Origin: Diogma glabrata
Lineage: Eukaryota; Arthropoda; Insecta; Diptera; Cylindrotomidae
Direction of reading: 5' to 3'
NCBI GenBank assembly: GCA_963693315.1
Contig: OY856186.1
Span: 375,640,264 to 375,704,263 of the forward strand
Length of the DNA: 64,000 nt
Shown one piece after another: positions 1 to 12,349 of the stretch. Made by a program: the position numbers and the translations under genes. The notes below the pieces were generated by a model that was not told the DNA's origin, made no database searches, and saw nothing but the letters and a program-made list of their open reading frames with translations. Numbering within the stretch: position 1 is the first letter of the stretch; each line of letters starts with the position of its first letter.

Positions 1-660
1 ATGAAATATCGTTCAAACCGATTGAATATGTTTTCAATCCTGAGGAATGTCCATCTATCCTGTTGAATTCTTGAATTCATTGTATTTAACTGGCATGCCA
101 CCACATAATTTTCGATTGAAGATTGGTTCACCAATTATTTTGCTTAGAAATTTCAATGCCATTTTAAACGGCAAGTTTCAAGGTGAAATTGTTATTTTAA
201 TTGTTATTTTGCCAATTATCCCTTTCGACGAGTCGCCCATTCCATTTAAACGTTTGTAATTTCCAATTCGATTGGCATTCGTAATGACTATTAATAAGTA
301 ACAAAGTCAAACAGAAACAATGTGAATTTGTGATTTGGATCTATAGAAACCCCGTGATTTTTGCATAGTCAATTATATGTTGCGTGTTTGAGGGTTGGAA
401 CACCTTCAAGTTTGTTGGTATATTCCGCTTAGGGATTAGCGAAAAATATTGTTTACCTCATTAAGATAAAATTAAACAAATTGTATTCCTGTTTGTATAT
501 AATAATAAAAAATAGTTTCGTATAATAGCCAAATAAAATTCAAACCAGACAATGCAGCCACTATTATTAATCTGAATGAATTGAAGGGGATTGACAATCG
601 CTGATCAAAAGTTATCTACAAATAAATTGTAAGTGGTACGAAGTTCACCAGGTCTTCTAG
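1..660 (+). mobile_element. Decayed Helitron 3' end (helicase C-terminus plus 3' terminus)
   Basis: The reading frame at 47-259 carries a PIF1-like helicase C-terminal stretch typical of Helitron RepHel proteins: a YPVEFLNSL block, then MPPHNFRLKIGSPIILLRN, then PFKRL. The next block (LAFVMTINK, then a weak NPCFxxGQLYVACSR-like region) continues in other frames with stops to about 510. The sequence ends ACGAAGTTCACCAGG...CTAG at 657-660 followed by T, which is the usual Helitron 3' end (CTRR inserted before T). The element runs off the left edge, so its replication-initiator part is not visible. It is broken by stops and frameshifts and is inactive. Family knowledge: Helitrons transpose by rolling circle and make no target duplication. 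Confidence 0.75.
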
Positions 661-841
661 TATTTTATAAGTCTCTTTTTTTAAATAAAAATAAGTTTTG
701 CTTTTTCTATAAATATAAACTGCGTAAGGCTTAAGAAATTATAATTTTTGTACAGGAATGTACTTGGTGTTAGTACAGGCAGATTAAATATATAGCTTTT
801 ATTGCTTTATTAATTAGTATTTGGACTTCATTTAAGACCTC

Positions 842-1020
842 GTTACTACAGCGCGACCAACTCGTAATATTGTAGCTTATACATCGGTGGCAGAATGACA
901 GAATTATAAATTTGGCATTTTGTTTTGACATTTAAGAAATCGCGTTCTAGCGTGTTGTTCCAATTAAGTTTTCATCAATTAGACGACCCAGATATTTCGT
1001 CAGTTTTGATGTAAGAAGAG
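842..1020 (-). pseudogene. Short non-LTR reverse transcriptase fragment
   Basis: Read on the minus strand this stretch gives a KYLGRLIDENL block followed, after a one-base shift, by a run with KTKCQIYNSVILP. That order matches the segment just after the YADD palm of RTE/Jockey-type reverse transcriptases (the KYLG motif, then a K..C..Y...V.P block). It is too short and broken to assign to a clade. The rest of 661-1125 shows no gene; a short stretch near 730-765 resembles one at 22690-22720. Confidence 0.4.
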
Positions 1021-1125
1021 TTTGTCTTGATTGTAATTACTGGATGAAAAAAAATTTGATATTAAATTTGCTTTTTCATTGCAGTTTTCCATCGAACTTG
1101 GTTTAAGGAAAAAAATTGTTAAATT

Positions 1126-2410
1126 TTATTTATCATTTGAATTATTTTTAAAATTCTGATTTAGCACATAGAAAAGATTTTTTAAAACTTTTGTAGACTC
1201 CGCTTGACTCCTTAATGACTGTATATGAAATCTGCGATTGTCATCCCTCATCTCCTGCAGAATGGCATTGCTTTTATTTATTCCTGACAACAACTCGTTC
1301 ATCCCCTTTTCTGTTGTATACTAAAATCGGGATCAGTTTATTTAAAATATACAAATAAAATTATTGCTACATACATTTATTGGGGCAACCCTGCGTGTTG
1401 TTGATGATGGTTGTGATGTTGATACTTGTGATGGTCTCACTTGCGAAATTCGTGGAGCTGGTTGTAATGATAGTAATTGTTGTGTGGTTGATGCTTTCTG
1501 GCTGGTGGTGGAGCGTTTGTGTGATTTTGATTGCTGTGTGATTAATGTAGCTGATTGTTGTTGGACAAGATGCATTGGATAAACAGAGTTATTCTAAAAA
1601 AAATCATTTTAGAAGTTTGTGTTAATTTAATATCATTTTATAAAAATACTTTATCTAAAGCAGAATTAATTTCACATTTGATTTGGTGTTTAGATAAGTC
1701 AGTAGTTCCACAATATTGTCGATTTTGTACCATCAGAGAAATTCTTCTTTCTTCTTCAGTGAAATCGGCTGGTTTTCCTTCTCCTCGCTGTGCCGCTTGT
1801 TTTAATTTGGAAAATTTTCTTTTTGTGGCCATTTTCATGTCGCTCCAACACTATTTCAAACAAAAATATGATATAAATAAAAATGTGTTATTATTATTAA
1901 AATATTACCCTTGTCAGTTGGGCCAAAGTTTTTGGTCGTCCTAAGCTGTTAACTTCCCTCATTATTCGTTCCCACCCGTTTCTGTTTATTATTCTCCCTT
2001 GGATACCAGAACGACGTGTGGCTATGTAACTCTGTTCCATCATCTCAGTTAATTTTTGTTTTTGAGCTTCGTTCAATCTCGAAGCATTGACCTTAAATCA
2101 AAAATAAAATCATATTTTTAGTGCCTTAATTTTGTTATATAAAAGCGACGAATATCAACATTCCCTCAATCAAGATTTTCCTATGAATCTTAATTAATTA
2201 ATACTGGTCATTGGGATATTCCAATGTTCAGTTTTGATCCCTGAAACACCGCCATAAATGTAAACGAGAACCTTCAATAAGTCACCGAGTGGAGTGACCT
2301 AAATCTGGAGTGTTACAACAAATTATGATAAACTTAGTTACAACAAATTATGATAAACTGTTTGTACTTACAGATGGTACTTGATTATTTATTATTGATG
2401 TTCTCGTCAT
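1126..2410 (-). CDS. Myb/SANT-like DNA-binding domain protein, five exons
   Basis: Exons (minus) are 2372-2410, 1909-2091, 1650-1850, 1375-1593 and 1126-1320. All four introns are GT..AG and phase 0, and the exons sum to 279 codons (278 aa). Residues 17-100 look like a Myb/SANT-like domain of the Zeste/Myb_DNA-bind_5 type: an LNEAQKQKL helix, W53 in NGWERI, then W76 in CWSDMKMATKRK and a Lys/Arg-rich helix. Residues 142-214 are a Gln/Ser/Thr-rich linker, and 215-278 form a charged helix, probably a coiled coil for self-association. Such proteins bind DNA in the nucleus; some are host regulators and others are accessory proteins of transposons. The start is the only ATG in exon 1. Inference: an intact frame across five exons argues for a live gene. 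No partner transposase is next to it, and the target is unknown. Confidence 0.75.
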
Positions 2411-2439
2411 TTTGGTAGCATGCAATTTACAAAAAATCA

Positions 2440-2998
2440 GCTTTTTTCGTCGAAATATTATTTGTGCTCTTTTAAGTGACACCCCACTTGACCACGTTTT
2501 AAATAGTGTTTTTACCCGTTCTCATTTCCACCCCCTTAATAAATATAATTATGAGTGACATTTTTCTATATTTTTATTAAAATCTTACTAATTTTTCTAT
2601 CATTCCAAATACATTTGAAGATTTTCGATCAGTTAGGTTCGGAGATAATCGAGGCAAGAAAACATGAAGAAAATTTCATTTTTCAAAATTATACAAAAAA
2701 TGGTGAGGTATAGAACTCCAAAATAAATTTTTAAGGAATATTGAAATTAAGCCCTTTCATATGACACCCTACTTGAATCTATAAAAAATATATTTTCTCA
2801 AAGGTCTCACATCGTACCCCTGTAAAACAAACGAAAACAACTTTAGTTTTATTTGTATCCGTCATTTTATGTGGACAGATTAGTTTAATACGCACCTCAA
2901 ATTTCAGGTCCATAGCATTTATAGTTTACAAGATAATCGATATAATGTGAAAAACTCGTTTTACTCTCACCAATAGGGTTCGTTATAAAAATGGAACC
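2440..2998 (-). repeat. Dispersed repeat, inverted copy of 12350-12900
   Basis: Read on the minus strand, 2998 to 2440 matches 12350-12900 closely. Shared blocks include the start (GGTTCC..., ACTCGTTTT on one strand), a TAAACTATAAATGCTATGGAC block, CGATGTGAGACCTTTGAGAAAATA, the paired TCAAGTAGGGTGTCATATG phrases, and the final GTGGTCAAGTGGGGTGTCA. No coding frame is conserved. At 12880 the same sequence opens into a ~285-bp tandem array, whereas here only one unit edge is present. Confidence 0.8.
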
Positions 2999-2999
2999 C

Positions 3000-3595
<596 letters not shown>

Positions 3596-3599
3596 CCAT

Positions 3600-4007
3600 A
3601 TGATTTCCATACAGACCTGGTGCATTTATTCCATTTTCCTCCTTACAATAAAAAAAAACAATATTTTCCATCCATCGTCCATCAACACCTTAGAACGCAT
3701 GCAGTTGTGGGATGTTAGTCTTAAAAGTTTGTATGTGACACATATTGTAATTCCTACTACACAACACATTTTATTAAAAAAAAAAATTTGATATATTTCA
3801 CTAATACTACTTAACATTAACAATTTATTATTATTGAAAGTGTATTCTCTTCGGCTGTACCGAACACCGTTCCAACACCGAATTATCGAATTTTGTATTC
3901 TTTTGGAATGAATTTCAATACAAAAAAAATAATTCGGTACAGCCCAAAAGAATATACTATTATATTTAAACGAATTTATTGTATTTATACAGATTAATAT
4001 TAGTTTG
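3600..4007. other. No gene recognised
   Basis: AT-rich sequence between the CA-tract repeat block and the hAT-like element. An imperfect inverted stretch around 3840-3950 contains matching TTCGGxTGTACCGAA / TTCGGTACAGCC phrases, suggesting a small decayed palindromic element. Nothing else is supported. Confidence 0.5.
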
Positions 4008-4015
4008 ATTACAAA

Positions 4016-5326
4016 CAGGGTTCCCAACCGTCCTTTTTTGGGAAGGACAGTCCTTCTTTTTTATATTTTGTCCTTTCCACTTTCTGTGTGACACAATGTC
4101 CTTTATTAAGCTAAAATGTCCTTTTTTATTGTAATTTTAATGCAATTTTTGAATCAGAGGAAAAAAACTAAATATATATAATTGCTCATATTTTTCCTTG
4201 TAGCTTTCGAATTTAAATTCGAAATTTTATTCTTTAGTTACTTCAGTTACTTCAGAAATTTTATAGTTTAGTTACTTCAGTGGTTAAAATTTTTTGATGA
4301 TAAAAATTGTTGGAAAAAATAATGAACAATTAGAATTTTAGAATAACTAAAAATCTTTAAAATTAAATATCTCAAGAACACGAATTAATGCCTCTTTGTA
4401 AATTTGATATATTTTAAAGGAAGGTTAGAACTATATTTCAAAAATAAAAAAAGTTAGAATTTAATTGATTTTAAAATTTTTTGTTAATGGAAGTTGTTTG
4501 AAAAAATGAAGAAAAATTCGAATTTCAGCCGTAGTAAAAATCTTTAAAACTAAATATCTCAAGAACAAAAATTTTAGCCTCTTTGTAAATTTGATATATT
4601 TTAGAATAAGAATAGGACTATTTTCAGAAAAAAAATTAACTAAATTCCAATTGATCTTTGACCCTAGCGCCATCTTTAAAAAAGTTTTTTTAATATTTTT
4701 ATTTAAAAGTTAATTATAAAAACAATTAATTAATTTTTTTTCAAACGACTAATTAATCATCTATCAAACAAAAAAAAGTTTGATGAAATTGGTATAGCCG
4801 TTCTTGAGCAATTTAATTTCAAAGTTACATCGGATTGGCAGAATTTTCATTTTTCATGCATGTTGGGGTGGCTAAAACTATGCATTTTAAAAAAATTTTA
4901 AAATAAGTTGTATTTTTTATTTTGTCCATACTACTTATATGCCAAGTTTCAGGAAAATCAAAAAAGGCCAAGTTTTCACAACTCTGTCTGGAACACGTCA
5001 TCATTTGCATTTTACTTATGATAAAAATTGCGTGCTGTGAATTCAAAATACTTACATATGTAAAAGTACTGAATTTATTTACATGTGTACATAGTTTGAT
5101 TTTTTTTATATGTTTATTACATTTGATCAGTTGTTATTGCTGTCTGCTGACGAATAATAGATTTAAAATCTGTGAATTAATTAAGTTAAATTTGTGAAAT
5201 AATATATGTATATGATGAATCTGTGTTGAAATAAAAATACAATAAATGCCTATGCATATAAAATTAATTTTTTTTCGTAGTTTTGCAAATGTCCTTTCTT
5301 TGGAAAATTATAAGTTGGGAACCCTA
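4016..5326. mobile_element. Non-autonomous hAT-like DNA element, 8-bp TSD
   Basis: Left end CAGGGTTCCCAAC and right end (reverse complement) TAGGGTTCCCAAC form terminal inverted repeats. The flanks are a perfect 8-bp duplication, ATTACAAA, at 4008-4015 and 5327-5334. An 8-bp TSD and CAGGG-type ends are hallmarks of hAT elements. The 1311-bp interior is AT-rich and encodes no recognisable transposase. It contains an internal near-duplication (about 4340-4440 and 4535-4640, sharing 'AAATATCTCAAGAACA' and 'GCCTCTTTGTAAATTTGAT'). Confidence 0.85.
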
Positions 5327-5334
5327 ATTACAAA

Positions 5335-6194
5335 TAAAATTAGAATTAATTTATAAATATTTGAACGTGATTGGTAATGATTTTGTGAAATTAAGTTTTG
5401 TAAACGTCAAACAAGCGGCTTCAACCATTTTCAATGAGTTGTTTTGTTCTCTATTAACCATAAAATACCAATTGATTTGAAAACAAAAGAAAGAATTCCG
5501 ACAAAAAATAATTTAACTTACCATTTTAACTTTTTAAAATCATTTGACTTATAAATAATTCGTTAACTTTCTAAACAATTAATCAACCAACAAAATTTAT
5601 TTACAAAAACTCACAAAATTATTTCGTCAAGTAATTTGATGTGAAAGGTACTGTTCGTTATTCGAAAATCAATTCTGAATTTCGAATTTCTTTGTAGATA
5701 TATTTGTGAGTTTTTCACATCGAACAATCAGTGCTGTCGTTGTTGTGATTATTTGCGGATTATTTTGTAGACAATTTTAAATTTTTTGGAAGTCTCACAA
5801 AAGTATATAATTTTTGTAATTTTCTTCTTTGTTTCATTTGATATATCTGTGGAAATAACTTTCCATATTATTGAAAAGTTTAACTCCTGCTTTTTTGAAT
5901 GAAAAAGAAAAGTTGCCTGGAAAAACGGATTGTCAAAAAAATTTAAAAAAATACATTCATTCGTTTGTTCATTTTTTTAATTGAATCTTAAGTTTATTCT
6001 AATTTTTGTCGAACAAACTCCATTATTATTAATTATTTTTATTTTTACGTACTTCAAGATACATGTTTTAATAAATAATTCATTCATTTTGTGGATATCA
6101 AAACCACGCAATTCTTATTATAGTTGAGTTAAAGATATATATTTCAAATCAATATAGGCCGAATGATTAAAATATAATCAAACTGATTTCTACT
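5335..6194. other. No gene recognised
   Basis: AT-rich sequence with stops in all frames. No repeat partner elsewhere in the window was noticed. No promoter or RNA gene is evident. Confidence 0.5.
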
Positions 6195-6196
6195 TA

Positions 6197-6722
6197 CCCT
6201 GCAGGTTAAACATTCCAATTCAAACCAATTAAAATAAATTAATTGGATTAATCGGAATTCTGCATTCGGAATTTTCAATTAATTCCTATTCAAAAAATCT
6301 ATTTCCAGTACAATCCTATTCATTCCTGTTAAATATCTCTATTTTATTTTTCAACTGGAATCTATAGGAAATGTATATAAATAGGAATTAATTGGAAATT
6401 TCCATTGCAGAATTCCGATTAATCCTATTCATTCCTATTAAATCTTTTCAAATTAAATCCTGTTAAATCTTATAAATGTTTAATTTTTTTCTAAGTTCCT
6501 TTTTCCTATTGAATCTCTTAATTTCCGATTGAAACTCAATTGGAAATTTCCTTTAGAATCCTACAGAACCTCTTTTCCTGTTAAATCCCATTCATTCCGA
6601 TTGAATTTTAATTGGTAGATCGAAGTCTTCCTATTAAACCAATTCAATCCGATTTAATCCTATTGAAATTATATTGGATTTAATAGGATTCAATAGGTTT
6701 GAATTGGAATGTTTAACCAGGG
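6197..6722. mobile_element. TA-flanked MITE with internal AATT-rich degenerate repeats
   Basis: The ends are inverted repeats: left CCCTGCAGGTTAAACATTCC, right (reverse complement) CCCTGGTTAAACATTCC, both continuing AATTCAAACC. Both are flanked by TA (6195-6196 and 6723-6724), as in Tc1/mariner-type insertions. The 526-bp body is made of degenerate repeats of ATTCCTATTAAAT-like words, so much of it can pair with itself. It has no coding capacity. Confidence 0.75.
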
Positions 6723-6724
6723 TA

Positions 6725-7312
6725 AACTTATTTCATTTGGCGAAAATAAAATTAATGCAATAACTCCTAGTTTTCCTATATTGAAACTATATATGAACAA
6801 AACAAAAGTGTTCAAAAGTCGACGTTCATTGGAACGAAGAACTTCGAAACGATATTCGGACATTATATATTTACACACGATTTCAAAACTTAGTCAGAAT
6901 ATCAAATGACTTAAACAGAAAAGATCACAACCTCAATAAATCAAACAACTGCTGAAACAAATAATTCAACATCACCTTGTTTGGACAATTCTCATCTCAT
7001 CTCTATCTCATCATCGCACAACGCCACTAGCAGCTTCCGGACAACTCTACCAAGCTACCAAATATCTATAATAGAAAAATTTTATATAATTGTAGTAGAT
7101 ATTTTAAATAATTCCACAATAAACAAAATATATGTATACAAATTTTGTCAAAATCCAAATAGCAGTGTATTTTACGTCGTTTCAAGTCTCACCGCTAGAT
7201 GCTTTATAATTGCAGAACTACCAATATTTACTTTTTAGATGTCAAATTTTGCCGCTTTTTTATCACCAAAAATATTCCAAAGAAAGTGACAGATTTATTA
7301 TTAACACATATT
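6725..7312. other. Region upstream of RfC4
   Basis: AT-rich sequence between the MITE and the RfC4 start codon; it must hold the 5' UTR and core promoter of RfC4. No TATA box or initiator could be assigned with confidence. Short frames here have no recognisable homology. Confidence 0.4.
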
Positions 7313-8391
7313 ATGCCGAGTTTTGATGAAAATACCCCAGGACCATCACATTCTGTAAATAAGGATATATTGCGTAAAAAAAATCTACCATGGTAATTGT
7401 ACAACATTGAAATTAATTTATTATTATATTGATAAAATATATAACTTTCAGGATTGAAAAGTATCGCCCGCAGAAATTCCAAGATATTGTGGGAAATGAA
7501 GACACCGTTAGTCGATTATCGGTATTCGCCACACAAGGAAACTCTCCTAATATAATTATTGCCGGTCCACCAGGAGTTGGAAAAACTACTACAATATTAT
7601 GTTTAGCCAGAATATTACTTGGAGATAATTACAAAGAAGCTGTTCTCGAATTGAATGCATCAAATGAACGTGGAATTGATGTTGTACGAAATAAAATAAA
7701 AATGTTTGCACAGCAAAAAGTAACATTACCAAAGGGACGTCATAAAATTGTGATTCTTGATGAAGCGGATAGTATGACGGAAGGCGCGCAACAGGCTTTG
7801 AGACGAACAATGGAAATCTATAGTAGCACAACAAGATTTGCATTAGCATGTAACACAAGTGAAAAAATTATTGAACCAATTCAATCGCGTTGTGCTATGT
7901 TAAGATTTTCAAAACTCTCGGATGCACAAATTTTAGCTCGAATGATTGAGATTTGTCAACAGGAAAATTTGACATATGACGAGGGTGGCTTAGAAGCAAT
8001 TGTATTTACAGCACAAGGTGATATGAGACAAGCATTAAATAATCTCCAATCCACAGCGAATGGTTTTAGTGAAATAAATGAAACAAATGTCTTTAAAGTA
8101 TGTGATGAACCACATCCGATGCTTGTTCAAGATATGCTTCAACATTGTGCTGATGTTGATTTTCATAAGGCTTACAAGATAATGGCTAAACTGTGGCGTT
8201 TAGGATATGCAGCTGAAGATATAATTGGAAATATTTTTCGTGTTTGTAAGCATATGAAGATAAATGAAAGATTGAAACTTTTGTTTATTAGAGAGATTGG
8301 GGAAACGCATATGTTGATTATAGATGGGCTAAATTCCTTGTTACAAATGTCTGGCATGATAGCAAGACTATGTAAGATTGCTGGTGAATAA
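7313..8391 (+). CDS. RfC4: Replication factor C subunit 4 (clamp-loader ATPase)
   Basis: Exons are 7313-7392 and 7452-8391; the 59-bp intron (GTAATT...TTTCAG) splits the Trp27 codon. The product is 339 aa, normal for this family (Drosophila RfC4, human RFC2). It is one of the small RFC subunits that load PCNA at primer ends in the nucleus. The N-terminus is followed by an IEKYRP box (28-33). Walker A GPPGVGKT is at 65-72, Walker B ILDEAD at about 128-133, and the SRC arginine-finger motif at 172-174. The C-terminal collar domain fills the last ~100 residues. The ATG at 7313 is chosen because it opens the first exon that splices in frame into the IEKYRP box. The frame is intact and strongly conserved, so this is a live gene. 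An AATAAA overlaps the stop codon. Confidence 0.97.
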
Positions 8392-9528
8392 ATATTTTTG
8401 AATGATTGTTAACGTTTATTATCTGAAACAACGTCTGAACCCATCCTTTTACAATGATGTACTATTTTCGGAGTTATAGTACTCCTTACTGTTTTACCTT
8501 AGTAACATTTATTTACATCAAATTGTTTTTCTTAAACTTTCTCTAAACTTTGCACCTCCATTAAAAAAAAAATCTATAAAAACAAGTTACACTACAATAC
8601 GACTTCATTATGAAATGAACAAAAATTCATTATACGAATGAATTTATGAACGTGAACGAACAGCTGTCAGTTGTCAAGTTTTCGTTGCCTTGTTTACATG
8701 AATTTGTTTATGCAATTAATAAAAAAACAATTATTTGTATTAACTTTTAGATATAAAATGTTTCAAAAAAAGTTCTAAATAGTGAAAAACAGTTACGGTA
8801 TTATAATTTGATATCAAACAATACGTGACAATTTATAATTTGTGTGATTTTACGAATTGAGAGGGGCTTACAATACAAAAGAAAAAATCGAAATGGTAAA
8901 TTTTTGTGTTTTTTTCATTTTGTTAAAATTTCCTATTATTGTTTATGTGATCTTGATTATATATTTTGTCTTTGTGGTTTCAGTTTTTCTTGAAATAGTT
9001 TTAATAAATAATTTAGAATTCTTACATGATGTTAACATATACATTCACGAGGTCGACATATACATATACGCATTGATTTCTTTTTCAAACTGATAGTTTC
9101 TCGATAGTGTCGGAAGCTATTATGTGTCGTAGGAAACTATTATGTGTCGTAGAAAATATGGTCATTGGTCAAGTATTTTTTTTTTATAGCAGAAGAATGA
9201 AATTTTTTTTTCGATTAGTCTTAATGCTATACAATACATAAGAGATTGCTATCGTAAATGTTTACAATGACGAAACATCAGGTTTATAAAGAGAATTACA
9301 AACTGGCAAAGCAAGCTGTGTGTGTAAGGAGATTGAAAGGAGCTTCAATAAGGAATATCAATCGCGTAACTTTTTCAGTAGAATAAAACCTAAAAGTGAC
9401 AAACTGTATCGATTGCTATGAGAAACTTCAAGGAGACTAATTTTTTTTATATTTGAGCAGCTTATTTTGAGATTCTTTTAACGTCAGGCGACAAACAAAG
9501 CTTATTATAGTGCATCAAAAGTATTAGT
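8392..9528. other. Intergenic, no gene recognised
   Basis: Holds the RfC4 3' UTR, then AT-rich sequence. A 22-bp direct duplication (AACTATTATGTGTCGTAG-type) lies at about 9110-9152. A short open run from 9274 to about 9400 has no recognisable homology. Confidence 0.4.
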
Positions 9529-9529
9529 A

Positions 9530-10815
9530 GTGTTGTTTTTGTAGCGACGTTGATAAAGTGCTACTCGTTCGATCCCGTTCTAAATTCAGAAGCATGTGCT
9601 ACTGCCCTTGAGCGGTACCACAGATGCTTCTTCGTCACGTCCGTCGCATTCTCTGGACATGTAAATAAGTGGTCAACATCATGTGGAGTGTCTTCACATG
9701 CGGGACACTTGTCAATAGTTTGGGGGTCGATTCGGTTTATGTTAATGTAGTGATTTAATATTCGTGACCAACCGGATCTTAGTTGAGCCAGAATACATCT
9801 AGGGCTGCGAGGCAATTGGTTTTCTTCTGCAGCGACTTGTGGTGGTTTTTCATTCAGAACTCGATTATGAACATGGTTGTTTACTGTTTCTTTTACGCCT
9901 TAGTATGAAGCCGTTTTAAACCACTTCTGTATTTAAGCTCATCGATCCTTCTGGTTTTTGGATCTTCTCTAACATCGGTTTGAAAGAGCTAAGCAGTTTC
10001 CTTATGGTTCTAGTGGTGACACCATTACAGGATGTCACTGCATGGATGTTGCTCTGTGTGCCAGGCCCATATGTATTGTTTAGATAGGATCTCATTGTGT
10101 TCACGCACCGGCAAAATATTACATTCTTCATGCAGGTGGTCTCTATGAGCTATAAGGTGGCATCAAGTAGCGGTTCTCAAAGCTGCGTTTTGTGAGGTTT
10201 GCATCTTCTTCAATGCGTATCATAAACTTGAGGTGTCCATATTGGTGCTGTGTAGTTTAGAATGGATCTACCTATGGCTTTGTCGGATGTCGGATTTTTA
10301 ACTGTAGGAAGAAGCACGTTGCCAATGCGGATGTTAAGTTTTGTGTTCACTTCCTTCGTCCAAGGGGTGAAAAGTGTGGGAATGGATTTTTCTGAAGATA
10401 GTATCAGCTTTCTGCTCTAAACCATTCATTCAGAGAGTTAAGATATTTGTTCAACATTTCGGTAAGTTGTCCCAAGTTGCTTCCTGTGGCAAGGACCGTA
10501 CAGTCGTCAGCATACGATTTGATGCTTATACCTTCTGGTGGAGTAGCCAAACTGCTTAGGTAGAGGTTGAAGAGTACCCCTTTTCTGAGTGTTCTCGTTT
10601 TTAATTTCGTATTTCTGAAATCCACGTATGTTTGGCGAGATCTTAAGTAGTTACACAACCAACGCTTTATTATGCCCGGAAAGTTGTTATTCAGGATGTC
10701 ATTTAGTAGTGCGGCGTGCGACACTGGGTCAAACGCTTTTGATAAATCTAGTGCGACTAGGATTGTTCTTGCACATGTTTATTTCTGGTTTGGACCACCA
10801 ATGATTTGGTTTTGA
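9530..10815 (-). pseudogene. 5'-truncated copy of the APE-type non-LTR element (copy A)
   Basis: The minus strand carries the back half of a Jockey-like reverse transcriptase. It begins near an ALDLSKAFD motif, continues through the thumb-side block SHAALLNDIL, and has the palm motif SYADDCTVLATG (within 10404-10724). It ends with a CPACEDTPHDVDHLFTC zinc-knuckle-like tail (9561-9815). Several stops and frameshifts separate these blocks. The 3' end is a TCGCTAC sequence with a short CAA-type tail near 9530-9545. It is a second copy of the family whose longer member starts at 10818. Confidence 0.8.
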
Positions 10816-10839
10816 ATTTTGTTGTTGTTGTTGTAGCGA

Positions 10840-11878
10840 CAGTTTTGGTGCTAATCCTCCGGCTCCATGTCCAGGTTCAGGAACTCTGCTACTGCTTTTG
10901 GGCGGTACCACAAATCTTCCTTCGTCAGGTTAGTTGAATTTTTAGGACATCTGAATAGGTCGTCTACATCGTGCGGCGTGCCCTCACATGCGGGACACTT
11001 GTCAATAATTTCAGGATCAATTTCACTCATGTAGTTGTTTAGGATGCGTGACCAACCATATCTTAGTTGAGCTAGGATGGATCTGGTGCTACGGGGCAGT
11101 TGGACCTCTTTGCAGCGACTTCTGGTTGCTTTTTATTTAGAACTCGATTTGGGCCGTAGTTCCTTATAACGTCCTCAACAGCTTTTGTATGAAGTGCTTT
11201 TAAGCCTGTTCTATAAGTGACCTCGTCGATGTTACCTGTTACTTGGTGGTCTCTAACCTCATGTAGAAAGCATCTTGTTGTCTTCCTTATGTCTCAAGGT
11301 GGTTCACTTTTCGATAAGGTATCATTACAACGATGTTGCTCTTTGTGACCGGCCAATAGGTATTGTTTAGTTAGCATTTCATTATGTTCACGGACTGGCA
11401 GTATGTTACATTCCTCGTGCAGGTGATCTCGATGGGCCATCAAATGACATCCGGTCGTGGTTCACAGAGCTGCGTTTTGTGTTGTTTGTAACTTCTTCGA
11501 GTGCGTGTCCGCAACTTGGGGTGTCCATAAGTGTGCAGCATAGTTTATAATAGGTCGCCCTATTCTTTTATACGTTGTAATTATTGCATTTTTATCCTTG
11601 CCCCATGAACTACCCGCTAGTGCTTTCAATGCATTATTCCTGTTCTTCAGTCTGGAGTTCACTTGTTGTGCACGAGCATGAAATTTAAGCGTTGGGTCGA
11701 ATGTTACCTCCAACAATCTCGGATTTTCTACTGTAGGAATGAGTATGTTGTCAATGCAGATGCTTATTGTTGTGTTTACCTCCTTCGTCCATGTGGTGAA
11801 AAGTGTAGAAGTGGATTTTTCTGTAGATAGTTTTAATTTCCTTGTTTTAAACCACTCATTGAGGATGTTAAGGTAGGT
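10840..11878 (-). pseudogene. Element J: C-terminal part of RT ORF and 3' end
   Basis: The frame 11462-11893 encodes the post-palm region (LNEWFKTRKLKLSTEKS, then a DNILIPTVENPRLLEVTFD block equivalent to the V..LGV.FD motif of Jockey RTs). It ends in thumb and linker sequence. Downstream, in other frames, the zinc-knuckle-like tail parallels copy A (the 'CATGCGGGACACTTGTCAAT' stretch appears in both). The first few residues of the open frame belong to the CR1 junction, not to this element. Confidence 0.75.
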
Positions 11879-12349
11879 TACCTGCAATGTCAAAGGGTAA
11901 GGCTTTGTCTCAACAAAATGGCAGCAGAGTGAACCAGCAGATTAGCATTGACTTCACCAACATAAGAGGTCTCAATTCGAATCTAAACGAGATTCATCAC
12001 TACTTTGGTACAATCCTGGAATTGAATAGCGGCTGCTAGAGGCGTTGATATTAATTTTACTGTCTCGTTCGTACCGAAATCTTTGACTAAAACTTCCCTT
12101 TGTTTTGTTTATTTTATTTGAAATCAATCCCATATATCGTTTTACAAAATATTTATTGTTCCAGGTTTTTATGTTTCAATTTGTATGAGCTATTTAAATA
12201 CAACTGTATGATGTGTAATCGAATATTTAACTTCAACAATTCCTTAGTAATAATAAATGGCGTACAATGGCTTTATATCGAAAGAAAACTTTTTCTTTTT
12301 ATTTATATAACTTAATCACACTGAACATTCACTTAACAGGAGTTTATAT

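Noticed and set aside
1364..1944. Two plus-strand frames rich in Cys and Val or hydrophobic residues
   Set aside because: They are antisense to exons 3 and 4 of the Myb/SANT-like gene, whose splice structure explains the open frames.
8860..8900. Possible first exon ending ...AAATG|GTAAAT that could supply a split start codon
   Set aside because: No downstream acceptor with matching homology could be tied to it; joining it to the SAMHD1-like exon 18 kb away would be a guess.
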